Part shown: positions 40,520 to 48,793 of the stretch, piece after piece
Layout: the number at the start of each line of letters is the position of its first letter
Numbering within the stretch: position 1 is the stretch's first letter
Origin: Gilvimarinus chinensis DSM 19667
GTDB lineage: Bacteria; Pseudomonadota; Gammaproteobacteria; Pseudomonadales; Cellvibrionaceae
Assembly (NCBI RefSeq): GCF_000377745.1
Contig: NZ_KB898706.1
Coordinates: 372,001 to 436,000, forward strand
Reading direction: 5' to 3'
Length of the DNA stretch: 64,000 nucleotides
Notes under the pieces: model-generated
What the model saw: only the letters and a program-made list of their open reading frames with translations
Told to the model about the DNA's origin: nothing
The model's database searches: none
Program-made: the position numbers and the translations under genes

Positions 40520-42799
40520 ATGATTGGGGGAATTCATCGGGCCCAGCAGTTTGGGCGACTGGGGTCGGCGTTTGTGGTGGCGTTATTGCCGGCTTTGGTA
40601 CAGGCAGCGTCAGAAACAGACAGTGGCGAGAGTGATAAGCAGCCTCGCATTGATGAAGTTGTATTGGTGTCGGGGAAAATTCCTACGGCCGAAGGTGATT
40701 ACGCCGGCTCAGTGTCGGTGCATGAAAAGTGGTGGCTCGATAGGCAGCAGCCGCTGACATTGAACGCGCTGGCAGGACAGACCCCCGGTTTTAATATTGT
40801 CGATACCGGTAGTCGCAATCCCACGCCTTTGATTATTCGCGGTCTGCGCAATGACAGTGTTGCATCAGACGATCTGGGTGGCAATGGCGGCACGGTTACC
40901 CGCTACGTGGACAATATCCCGCTGCAAGGGGATTTTTTACCCCCGGATATGCAGCTGCTGGATTTAGAGCAGGTAGAAGTTTTAAAGGGCCCTCAAGGCA
41001 CTTTGTACGGCAGTAGTTCGCTGGCTGGTATTGTGCGCTATAGCACGGCCAAGCCCGTGTTGGGCGACTATCAAACAGAGCTTAGCGCCAGTATTACCGA
41101 CACGGCTCACAGTGACGATTTAGGTTATGCCGCTACCTTGGTTGGTAATCTTCCTGTGGGCGACACCTTTGCTGCGCGACTTGTCTTGAGCAAAGACGAA
41201 GTGGCCGGGTTTATCGACAACGATTATCTGCTCACGGGTCCTGCGTCCGACATTAACAGCGAAGAGGGAGAGCAAGCGCGCTTAAGCCTACGCTGGCAGA
41301 CCAGCGAGCGGCTGCGCGTGGATGGTAGTTACCATTACCAGGATCGTACCGTGGAAGATCGCCAGGCAAGCAACGAACCGTTTACTGGCGATGCCTACGG
41401 TGCGTCCAGCCGGTTTTTACAGCCCGCCGATACCGAATTGCATATGGCGAATATTACCGCCAGTTACGCTTTTGATTTCGCTACCGCAACGTTTATACAA
41501 AGCCGTTACGATTATCAGACCGAGCGCCGCGCCGATCAGACAGATTATTTACTGTGGCTGGACGAGGTTTATTACGGCTCGTCGTTTTATTCGCCTTACG
41601 AAGATTTTGCCTCTGAAACAGTGTCAGATTTTGATGTCAGCAAAGACACCACTGAGCTGCGTTTGACCTCGCCCGAGTCTGCCGACCTCTGGCAGTGGTT
41701 AGTCGGTGCGTATTACAGCAAAGATAAAATTGAGGGCACGGTGGTGGATTTAGCCCCTGGATTGGATACTTTCTGGGGGCTGGATGAGCCAGAGCCGCGC
41801 GATTACTACGCTGAACAAATTGAAGAGTTGGGCGAGTCGGCTATTTTTGCCGAGTCCTCCCATAAGCTGAGCCAGCACTGGACGGTGACCCTTGGTGGGC
41901 GCTACTACGATCAAACTGATGACTTAACCATCTGCTCCATGTTTCCCATGAATGATCGCTTTAATGGGGTTGAACCTACGCCCTATTGCGACGCCGACGA
42001 GGAGAGCGACGACGGCTTTTTATGGAAGGCCAGCGCGCAATATGAGACCACTGCCGGTGTGCACTGGTACGGGGTTTACTCAGAGGGCTTTCGCCGTGGC
42101 GGCAGCAATGCACTGCCCGCTGGGATCGAAAATAATCGCACCTACAACCCAGATTATGCCGAACACTATGAGCTGGGGGTAAAAACAAACGAGCTGTGGT
42201 CGCGTTTGAGTCTAAACGCCAGTGTGTATTTAATTGACTGGAAACAGATTCAGCAGAGCGCCTATGACGATTATGGCTATCTCGTTAACGTGAATTCGGG
42301 CAGCGCTTTGGTTCAAGGGGGTGAGGTCGAAGGCTACTGGTCACTCTCGCCCTCTTGGGGGCTGAAGTTCGGCGGCAGCTATAACGATGCTCGTATCGAT
42401 GAGCCCGCCGATGCTGAATTAGTGATGGACGCCTATCCACAAAAAGATGACCGCCTGCCGGGCTCGCCTCGTGAACAATGGAATTTAGCGCTGGACGGCA
42501 GACATTCGTTTGACGCCTTTGAGTTGGATACCCTAGTATCGCTGGTGACGGTTGGCGACAGCACCACCGCATTAAACGACAGCTTTTCAGATTATCAACG
42601 TTTGTCGGGTTACACTCTGGTGAATGTACACGCCGGGGTGGAGCTGGGGGCTTGGTATCTGGCGGCGGACGTCGATAACCTCACCGATGAGCGTGCCATA
42701 ACCGGCGGTAGATACAGAACCGAATACGGTCAGCAGGGGCGCTTTGATTATCTAACTCGCCCTCGCAGCATTACCTTGAGTGCGCGCGTGCGTTTTTAA
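40520..42799 (+). CDS. TonB-dependent outer-membrane receptor
   Basis: A 759-residue TonB-dependent receptor with signal peptide (about 1-29, LVQA), TonB-box-like DEVVLVSG, plug (TPGFNIVDTGSRNPTPLIIRGLRND, VEVLKGPQGTLYGSSSLAGIVRY) and a barrel ending SARVRF. Its sequence is of the type common among receptors of marine carbohydrate- and vitamin-using bacteria, with long acidic loops. No substrate is evident. The ATG at 40520 follows AAAGGCGG. The 284-bp gap before it shows no clear Fur or other site. The gene after it may be co-transcribed (37 bp away). Confidence 0.88.
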   Translation: MIGGIHRAQQFGRLGSAFVVALLPALVQAASETDSGESDKQPRIDEVVLVSGKIPTAEGDYAGSVSVHEKWWLDRQQPLTLNALAGQTPGFNIVDTGSRNPTPLIIRGLRNDSVASDDLGGNGGTVTRYVDNIPLQGDFLPPDMQLLDLEQVEVLKGPQGTLYGSSSLAGIVRYSTAKPVLGDYQTELSASITDTAHSDDLGYAATLVGNLPVGDTFAARLVLSKDEVAGFIDNDYLLTGPASDINSEEGEQARLSLRWQTSERLRVDGSYHYQDRTVEDRQASNEPFTGDAYGASSRFLQPADTELHMANITASYAFDFATATFIQSRYDYQTERRADQTDYLLWLDEVYYGSSFYSPYEDFASETVSDFDVSKDTTELRLTSPESADLWQWLVGAYYSKDKIEGTVVDLAPGLDTFWGLDEPEPRDYYAEQIEELGESAIFAESSHKLSQHWTVTLGGRYYDQTDDLTICSMFPMNDRFNGVEPTPYCDADEESDDGFLWKASAQYETTAGVHWYGVYSEGFRRGGSNALPAGIENNRTYNPDYAEHYELGVKTNELWSRLSLNASVYLIDWKQIQQSAYDDYGYLVNVNSGSALVQGGEVEGYWSLSPSWGLKFGGSYNDARIDEPADAELVMDAYPQKDDRLPGSPREQWNLALDGRHSFDAFELDTLVSLVTVGDSTTALNDSFSDYQRLSGYTLVNVHAGVELGAWYLAADVDNLTDERAITGGRYRTEYGQQGRFDYLTRPRSITLSARVRF

Positions 42800-42836
42800 G
42801 GCGATGGATTCAAGGCTTTCGTTAAAGGATCATAAT

Positions 42837-43325
42837 ATGGCTAAGAAAAACCAAACGTATGACGTGGTGATTCCCCAGGGGGGCGCCAAAATTGTCTCGA
42901 TAGAGCTCACCCCGCAACAACCTAAAAAGGGGAGTGCGCAAACCTGGTCGATGAATGTAGTTGGCAAAAAGAAAAGCTTCCAAAACATAGTGGTTGGTTT
43001 TGACCCTCAGTCGGACGCTGATGACCGTCGTTATGAAAAAGCGGTGCTGATCTTTCATCTTAATCAGGAAGATAAAAACGGTCAGTGGCGTTTTATTGAA
43101 GAAGGGCTGGTGTATGCGCCGGGTAAGGGCGATACGCTGCACGATATTGAAACCCGCGTAGCGCAGGGCGGCTGTGAGCTGGTGCTAACCATTCACAATT
43201 TTGATGATTCAAATGAGGATGTGGATTTCAGCTTTTTGGCCATGTACTGCGACAGCCAATCGGGTGAAGTGAGTATCTATGCCTCTGCCGACCCTGGTAT
43301 TCGCGTAGGTCGTCCACCAGGCTGA
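42837..43325 (+). CDS. Unrecognised small soluble protein
   Basis: A 162-residue protein with no signal peptide or membrane helix. It looks rich in beta strands (SIELTPQQPKKGSAQTWSMNVVGKKKSF, CELVLTIHNFDDSNEDVDFSFLAMYC), with an IVVGFDPQSD turn and a Gly-Pro tail. It starts at the ATG preceded by AAGGA (42824-42828); the frame upstream belongs to the receptor's end. It may resemble the so-called DP-EP family, but I am not sure. It follows the TonB receptor by 37 bp and converges on the kinase gene, so it may be either a receptor partner or a kinase-module protein. Confidence 0.7.
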   Translation: MAKKNQTYDVVIPQGGAKIVSIELTPQQPKKGSAQTWSMNVVGKKKSFQNIVVGFDPQSDADDRRYEKAVLIFHLNQEDKNGQWRFIEEGLVYAPGKGDTLHDIETRVAQGGCELVLTIHNFDDSNEDVDFSFLAMYCDSQSGEVSIYASADPGIRVGRPPG

Positions 43326-43338
43326 TAGATTTGTTTTT

Positions 43339-43369
43339 CTGTTTAGCGCTGGTTTACAGCGCTAAACAG
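43339..43369. other. Long stem-loop between convergent genes
   Basis: A perfect 13-bp stem (43339-43351 with 43357-43369) with a 5-nt loop, overlapping the kinase stop codon. The T-rich run lies on the left side (43331-43338), so it is not a standard terminator in either direction. It may instead protect mRNA ends. Confidence 0.55.
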
Positions 43370-45915
43370 TCAACTTGTTGCTCGTCACAAACCTCGCTAA
43401 ACCAGGGCAGTGCAAACCACGCCTCACCCATTCCGCTTTTTAAAGCCGCCTGTGTTGAAAGGCGCGCAGAAATTTTCTCGCCGGCTAACGCATAAACTAA
43501 AGCGCCTGTGTAGTGCGTGTCGCCACTGTCGGGGTCCAGTTCACGCGCCTGCTGGTAGGCCGCAATAGCTTCTGAGTACTGACCTAAATGAGCCAAAGCT
43601 TGAGCGTTGAGTCGCAGCGAATAAGCGTCGTTAAACGTGGCGGTTTGTTCGGCCACCTGCGTATAGAGCCCTTGCGCTGTCTTAAGCTCACCGTTAAGTT
43701 TGTGAGCGTCTGCGAGGTTAAACAGCGTTTGCTCGTCGCCGGGCGCAATTTTCAGTGCGTCTTGTAATTGTTTTTTTGAACCGTTGTAGTCGCCTTGCAG
43801 CAGTAAAACTACCCCGAGGTTGTTGAGTACGATTGCGCTGCGTTCACTTTCTAGCGCCTGGCTTAATGCTTCGTGAGCTTCGTCTAGCCGGCCTTCCCAT
43901 AACGCTATCACGCCTCTAAACCGGTTGGTTTTATGGTCGGCAGGGTTGAGCTGATGAGCACGGGAAATATAGTCACGCGCGGGCTCGATATCGCCGTTTA
44001 GCCAAGAGGCCATCGAAAGGCGGAAATAATTATGCACACTGGGCCGCAGTTGCGCGCTTTGCCTAAAGTTGTCTATGGCCACTGGGTAATTGCTTTCAGA
44101 CAGTGCCAGTAAACCCTCTAACTCCATCAGCGCGGAGTGATCCAGTCCTTGTTGCTCCAAACGCTCCAGCCAATGGCGGGCTTGGGCAAAATCTTTTTGA
44201 CTGCGGGCCAGTGCAAATTGATTTAACAATTGTGCTTCGGTATCAGTGCGGTTTTTGGCGGGAAGAAATTGCTCCAGCCGGGTGAGCGCCTGGTCGTTAC
44301 CGGTGTCGTGATATAAATCTAAGGCGATTTCACGATACAGAATTTGCACGCTGGCCCATGCTTTTGTTTTTGTGCTCAGGGTATCTAAGGCGTCCAGTTG
44401 GCTGGTGTTGGCGCCAGCGCTGTAGTATTGCTGGTACTGTTCGGCAAAAACCCGGTACTCGTTTTCATCTGGTAGGTCTAACTGAACATCGCTTTTGTAG
44501 TCGTAAAGCTGGTTGATGTGCAGGTGTACCCTTTCTGCGAGCATTGCGTAGCGATCGACCGTGGTGCGGAAGTTTGCGCTGGCGAGTACCTTCAAACGTT
44601 GTCCCTGAGCAGCGGGCGCCAGGCGGTTAATACTGATGTCACACCAGGTGAGGTTGCAAAATACATCGGTAACGATCAGCTCTTTGGCGGCCAATGCCGT
44701 GAGTATCTGGAAGGGCTCGCCGGTCTGGGAGTCTACTTCAAAGCGGGGGATGGCTTCGGTACCCGGTAATTGCACGACACTTTGCTGGGCTGCCTGATAC
44801 AACGTGCCCCCGACCAGGCGTTGATCGGAGTCGGCAAGCTCTCCGTCCGTGCTAAATCGTGGCGGCAGCACCGCCACCGCTTGAGGTATAAGCCCAGGGG
44901 CTGAGCCTTGCCCTGTGAACCAGACTCCGGCTGCCACGGCAATCAATAATGTCGCTGTTACCGTTAGCCAGTGTCGTTTACGCGGCTTGGGAAGGGGCAG
45001 GGCTTGAGCCGTATGGCGGGTGAACAGTGTTAGCGGCGGGAGCTCAGCGGTCTCCATTCCGCCTTCTAGAGTTTCAGAGAGCGGATACTCCTGACAAATA
45101 TAGGCCAGTTGCTCACACACTTGCTGACTGCTGTCGGGTCGCGCGGTTTTGTCTTTGGCAAGCAGGTTTTGCAGCAGGCTTTTAAGTTCATCGGGGAGCT
45201 TACTGTTTTCTAATGCGTCCTGATTGAGCGGGCCGGTAGAAATATTTTGCAGCAGCTTTAACGTGTTACCTGTGGCCCCGAACGGGTGTTGTTCTAAAAG
45301 GACGCTGTAGGCGACTATGCCGAAGGAGAACAGATCACTTTTAAAGTCTAATGGCTCGTCGGCGATTTGTTCCGGAGACATGTAGGCATAGCTGCCTATG
45401 ACCGCTTGCGTTAATTCAGTGTTTTGTTGTTGTTCGCGGGCAATGCCAAAGTCTGTCAGTTTGGCATTGCCGTTGCGACTTACAAGGATGTTTTCGGGCT
45501 TTAGGTCTCGGTGCAGGATTCCCGAGGCGTGGGCGCACGCAAGGCCAGCCATGATCTGGTACAGCCACTGCAGCCTTTGCGCCATAGAGGTGGCCTCTTC
45601 GCGCAGCTTGCGCGCCAGATCTACCCCATCTATGTATTCCATGATCAGTGAGCCGCCGTTCTCTTCCGTCACGTAATCGTATACCTGAACGATGCAGGGG
45701 TGATTAAGCTTGGCAAGGAACTTAGCTTCTCGCTGAAACCGGTGCAGTGCTTTGGCGTTGTCTTCATCGCCACGCAGCTGTTTAATCGCCACAGGGCGGT
45801 CTAACTGTTCATCCTGTGCCAGAAACACCTGTCCCATTCCACCTTGACCGATACGCTTAATGACACGGTAGCGGTCGGCGACCAAAGAATCGGTATGTAG
45901 GCTGGGATCAATCAT
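43354..45915 (-). CDS. Membrane Ser/Thr protein kinase with C-terminal TPR region
   Basis: An 853-residue Hanks-type kinase. The kinase domain covers about 14-280, with glycine loop RIGQGGMGQVF, Lys45 in AIKQL, HRDLKPEN with catalytic Asp137, TDFGIA with Asp155 and MSPEQ. A transmembrane helix follows at about 317-336 (TVTATLLIAVAAGVWFTG). The outer part has an unnamed sensor-like segment (about 340-540) and a series of tetratricopeptide repeats from about 560 to 840. The topology suggests signals outside the cytoplasm are passed to the kinase. It is 31 bp after the FHA gene, with which it should form an operon. Confidence 0.93.
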   Translation of the reverse strand: MIDPSLHTDSLVADRYRVIKRIGQGGMGQVFLAQDEQLDRPVAIKQLRGDEDNAKALHRFQREAKFLAKLNHPCIVQVYDYVTEENGGSLIMEYIDGVDLARKLREEATSMAQRLQWLYQIMAGLACAHASGILHRDLKPENILVSRNGNAKLTDFGIAREQQQNTELTQAVIGSYAYMSPEQIADEPLDFKSDLFSFGIVAYSVLLEQHPFGATGNTLKLLQNISTGPLNQDALENSKLPDELKSLLQNLLAKDKTARPDSSQQVCEQLAYICQEYPLSETLEGGMETAELPPLTLFTRHTAQALPLPKPRKRHWLTVTATLLIAVAAGVWFTGQGSAPGLIPQAVAVLPPRFSTDGELADSDQRLVGGTLYQAAQQSVVQLPGTEAIPRFEVDSQTGEPFQILTALAAKELIVTDVFCNLTWCDISINRLAPAAQGQRLKVLASANFRTTVDRYAMLAERVHLHINQLYDYKSDVQLDLPDENEYRVFAEQYQQYYSAGANTSQLDALDTLSTKTKAWASVQILYREIALDLYHDTGNDQALTRLEQFLPAKNRTDTEAQLLNQFALARSQKDFAQARHWLERLEQQGLDHSALMELEGLLALSESNYPVAIDNFRQSAQLRPSVHNYFRLSMASWLNGDIEPARDYISRAHQLNPADHKTNRFRGVIALWEGRLDEAHEALSQALESERSAIVLNNLGVVLLLQGDYNGSKKQLQDALKIAPGDEQTLFNLADAHKLNGELKTAQGLYTQVAEQTATFNDAYSLRLNAQALAHLGQYSEAIAAYQQARELDPDSGDTHYTGALVYALAGEKISARLSTQAALKSGMGEAWFALPWFSEVCDEQQVDCLAL

Positions 45916-45946
45916 GCAGTGGTATTCGTTAAGGAGCGCTGCTGCC

Positions 45947-46909
45947 TCAGGGCAGTTGTTGTTCTACTTTACCACCTTTGTGAATAGAAAATCTGCTGCA
46001 GCCCAGACGCATGCTAGTGCCTCGGCGTTCAACAAACTTGTCGTGGTTGAGGTGGGGGATGGCTTTGGTTAACTGCTGGCGGGCCCGGTAGACCTGTATG
46101 TTGAGATGGTTGGGCTCAAGTCCTAATTCATGCACCAGTAAATCGTTGCTGACCCAGCCCTGATCGTCTTCGCTTAAGCCGTTGCGGGCGTCATCAGCAC
46201 GATGCCTGGCGAGCTGCAGAAGTAGATAGTTATGGACGCGAATGCCCAGATTGTACCGCTCCCCCTCACTAACGATTAACAGGCCTGTGCTCTCTTCATC
46301 TAAGCTGACTTCGAAACGTATGTCGGCGTCTGATATGCAGGCTTGGCTGGGTCTCTCCATTGTCGGTGCGCAGGCACTGGCACAAAATAATTGCCAGCGC
46401 CCGGTAGTGCCTTCAAGAATATCGTTGTGCCTTAATGGCAGTGGTGGGGCGCTGTTATCAGCCACAGATTGGGCTAACCACTGGCCGCTGTTGGGCTCTT
46501 GATAGAGATACCATTCAGGTGTTTCTTCGTCGGGAATGAGGTTGGCCGCTTGCAGCTCGATCACCGCGGAGTTGTTGTCCTGAGAAGCGATGGGTAACAG
46601 GACATCACGGGGAGGGGTGAGGTCCTGCACTTCTAAGCTAACTCCCTCTTCACCGGCTAATTGAATGCGGTCACCGAGTTTCAGGGGGTAATAGACGCCT
46701 TTTTCGAGTTTGCTTCCGTTAATCCAGGTGCCGTTTCGGCTGAGGTCTTTTATCTGCCATACATCACCACTCCACTCGATGCATAGGTGGCGGCGAGAGA
46801 TGTATGGGTTATGTATAAAAGTATCTACCTTGCCTTCCAGTGCGCCTATTGTGTGGTGCGCAACGACAGGAATTCGCAGTGGCAAATCCGTTCGGTAGAG
46901 GTAAGCCAT
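45947..46909 (-). CDS. FHA-domain protein with winged-helix-like C-terminus
   Basis: A 320-residue cytoplasmic protein. The N-terminal forkhead-associated domain (about 18-95) has IHNPYISRRHLCIEW and DLSRNGTWINGSKL, the residues that read phosphothreonine. A middle segment (about 105-190) is unassigned. The C-terminal part (about 195-300) resembles a winged-helix output domain (GERYNLGIRVHNYLLLQLARHR, WVSNDLLVHELGLEPNHLNIQVYRARQQL, FVERRGTSMRLG). So it may be a transcription regulator that is switched by kinase phosphorylation. It is first in the transcript with the kinase gene. The FHA-DNA-binding pairing is known in a few actinobacterial regulators but is unusual here. Confidence 0.85.
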   Translation of the reverse strand: MAYLYRTDLPLRIPVVAHHTIGALEGKVDTFIHNPYISRRHLCIEWSGDVWQIKDLSRNGTWINGSKLEKGVYYPLKLGDRIQLAGEEGVSLEVQDLTPPRDVLLPIASQDNNSAVIELQAANLIPDEETPEWYLYQEPNSGQWLAQSVADNSAPPLPLRHNDILEGTTGRWQLFCASACAPTMERPSQACISDADIRFEVSLDEESTGLLIVSEGERYNLGIRVHNYLLLQLARHRADDARNGLSEDDQGWVSNDLLVHELGLEPNHLNIQVYRARQQLTKAIPHLNHDKFVERRGTSMRLGCSRFSIHKGGKVEQQLP

Positions 46910-47260
46910 TACCAGGCCCCTAAAGTTAGTCGAGTGATTGAGTTAAGCTTATTGGGTGCGTGGCAAGTCCTTGAGTGTAAAGTGCCTTATCAGATCCTTT
47001 AAATGGGCGTGTCTCCAATGGAGTTACAGTCCACGATTGTTTTTGTTGCCAAAAGTCGGAAGTCTAATACAGCAGGGACGCATGCCGCAAATATAAGGCG
47101 ATTCATACCGCGATCAAGCGCAACTGCGGGGGGCTTTAAAAGCGGCAGGCGGGTGGAACCTAGGAGCTTGAACTTTGAAAATGAGGATGTGCGGACCCCT
47201 CGCCAGCCTAATGGCAGGAACTCTGATAAAATGCTCGGCTTAAAATAGCGAGGTAGACAC
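46910..47260. other. Intergenic region with possible dispersed repeat
   Basis: A 351-bp gap between the divergent FHA gene and a lipoprotein gene. From about 46999 to 47250 both strands stay open (81 codons plus, over 100 minus), with no ribosome site and low complexity in neither strand. Such double-strand openness, without a family, is common in dispersed intergenic repeats of these bacteria, but I cannot prove repetition from one copy. The promoter of the FHA-kinase unit must lie at its left side. Confidence 0.4.
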
Positions 47261-47917
47261 TTGAAAGCTTTAATGTTGCTTGGTTTTTCGTTTGTTGTTC
47301 TCAATATCTCAGGGTGCAACGGTAAAAGTGGTGCTAACGACGATAGCTCCGAGGCGGGTGAGCCTATATACATCGCCCCCGACCCCGGATATTTGAAAAA
47401 TAGTTTATTTGCCGTCAACTTGTCGGGAGGTGTGGCGCATTGGGGGTTGTCGCAACATGCCAGTAATCCCTCCTATTCTTACTCCAGCAATGGCGAAGTA
47501 TTGAGGCTGGAGCGCACGGGTACGGAACCTTGGGGAAAAGTGTTTCAGCGCTTTCGTGGCGAAGAGGTGCTCCCGCTACTTGGCAAAACCCTTGAGTTTT
47601 CTGCGGAAATAAGGGCGGAACTCAACGATGACTATGGCTCAGCCATGGAGCCTCCAAGCTTAATGGCTTGGGCGAAAGGTTTTAGAAAGGGCACGCCTCC
47701 TTTACTTGGGAAGTCAACTTTGGTCTCCGAGAAAGCCCTCCTGCCAGAGTTGCCTGGCGAGTATGGGTGGAAGCATTACGCTGTTACTTTTTCGCTTCCA
47801 CCTGAAACCTCCGTTTCTCAGGTGGAGCTAGAGTTTTCCTTGGTGCTTACCACGGGAGGGGCTTTGGAGATGCGAGGGCCTGCCCTGATCGAAGTAGAGC
47901 CCGAAGGCAGTCAATAG
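47261..47917 (+). CDS. Unrecognised lipoprotein
   Basis: A 218-residue lipoprotein: signal peptide with lipobox ISGC (Cys19), a short Gly/Ser/Asp-rich linker, then a single domain with alternating strands (NLSGGVAHWGLSQHAS, EVLRLERTGTEPWGKVFQRF, LEFSAEIRAEL, WKHYAVTFSLPPETSVSQVELEFSL). This looks like a jelly-roll or carbohydrate-binding-like fold, but no family is recognised. The TTG at 47261 follows GCGAGG (47248-47253) by seven bases; an ATG four codons on lacks a ribosome site. It stands alone, facing the helical-protein gene. Confidence 0.7.
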   Translation: MKALMLLGFSFVVLNISGCNGKSGANDDSSEAGEPIYIAPDPGYLKNSLFAVNLSGGVAHWGLSQHASNPSYSYSSNGEVLRLERTGTEPWGKVFQRFRGEEVLPLLGKTLEFSAEIRAELNDDYGSAMEPPSLMAWAKGFRKGTPPLLGKSTLVSEKALLPELPGEYGWKHYAVTFSLPPETSVSQVELEFSLVLTTGGALEMRGPALIEVEPEGSQ

Positions 47918-47935
47918 AGCCAAGGTTTTAACCTA

Positions 47936-48400
47936 TTAGATTTCATTCATTCGGGTCATGTCGTAACTCATCTGTTTGGCGTGACTCGACTCAATGGCTA
48001 ACACGTCGCGGGCCAGTTTTTGTGTGCTATTACTCTCGGCCCGCTCGGTAAGATACATAAAGAGATCGACCAGCTCCCGATGCCAGTCTGTGACCAGAGT
48101 GGCAACACTATCGATGTCGTATTCTTGCAGGTTTATTTCAGAGGGTTCAAAGGCAGCAATGGGGTGCCGATCCGTATATTCGTAAAACCATGTCTGTAGT
48201 GGGCCTAAATCGGAGTCGAGTTTTAATTCCGCTAATGTATCAGCCAGCACTTGCTCTTTGTCGGCTAAGTGCTGCAGTAAAAGCTGATGCCGTTCGTCGT
48301 GCTGTTGCGCCTCACTGTGATTGAGTTCTTTTGCCATTTCAGTATGAAATTTCTGAGTGACATTAAGTAAGTCGTTTAGTGTTTTCGGTACCATAGCCAT
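47936..48400 (-). CDS. Hypothetical all-helical cytoplasmic protein
   Basis: A 154-residue protein with no signal or membrane segment. It is mostly long amphipathic helices (residues about 5-60 and 85-150) and is His/Glu/Gln-rich (HSEAQQHDERHQLLLQHLADKEQ). It ends SSHAKQMSYDMTRMNEI. A ferritin-like or rubrerythrin-like fold is possible, but metal-binding EXXH pairs are not clear. I chose the ATG at 48400 because GGAG lies nine bases upstream; the longer frame to 48439 lacks a ribosome site. Function unknown. Confidence 0.65.
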   Translation of the reverse strand: MAMVPKTLNDLLNVTQKFHTEMAKELNHSEAQQHDERHQLLLQHLADKEQVLADTLAELKLDSDLGPLQTWFYEYTDRHPIAAFEPSEINLQEYDIDSVATLVTDWHRELVDLFMYLTERAESNSTQKLARDVLAIESSHAKQMSYDMTRMNEI

Positions 48401-48793
48401 ACAATTAACTCCCGTATTTGCTTTCACCGGTAAACGCAACTTTAATGCCAGCTGCTAAGACCACTGTTTTTGCTGTTTATAGAGCAAAACAGGGCATCGA
48501 TTGTAAGAATTACCGTATTAGCACGAGGTATCGAGGGAAAATTTACATCTGTAGAGGCCCACCTGTGCAATCAGCCGCCTGCACGATGGTGTGTTTTCAA
48601 GGCTGTGCTTAATGAGCGAATGAGACTCTCAGATTCTTTAGCCATAGCTACCCATGCTTTTTACGTGATCTCTAGTGCGTATCTCGACCGTTTTTTATTG
48701 AGTTAATTTTATTTACCATCGCGTTTGGCCACTTGAGTGGCATAACTATTTACAGGCAGCGTATGCCGACCAACAGCTGAGCGATTTACCGAT
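48401..48793. other. Intergenic region upstream of radA
   Basis: A 393-bp divergent gap between the helical-protein gene and radA. A 78-codon frame is open at 48470-48706 but begins at TTG with no ribosome site and matches nothing. I call no gene here. Confidence 0.4.

Noticed and set aside
48470-48706. 78-codon frame upstream of radA
   Set aside because: TTG start without ribosome site, no recognisable features, and lies in the promoter region.
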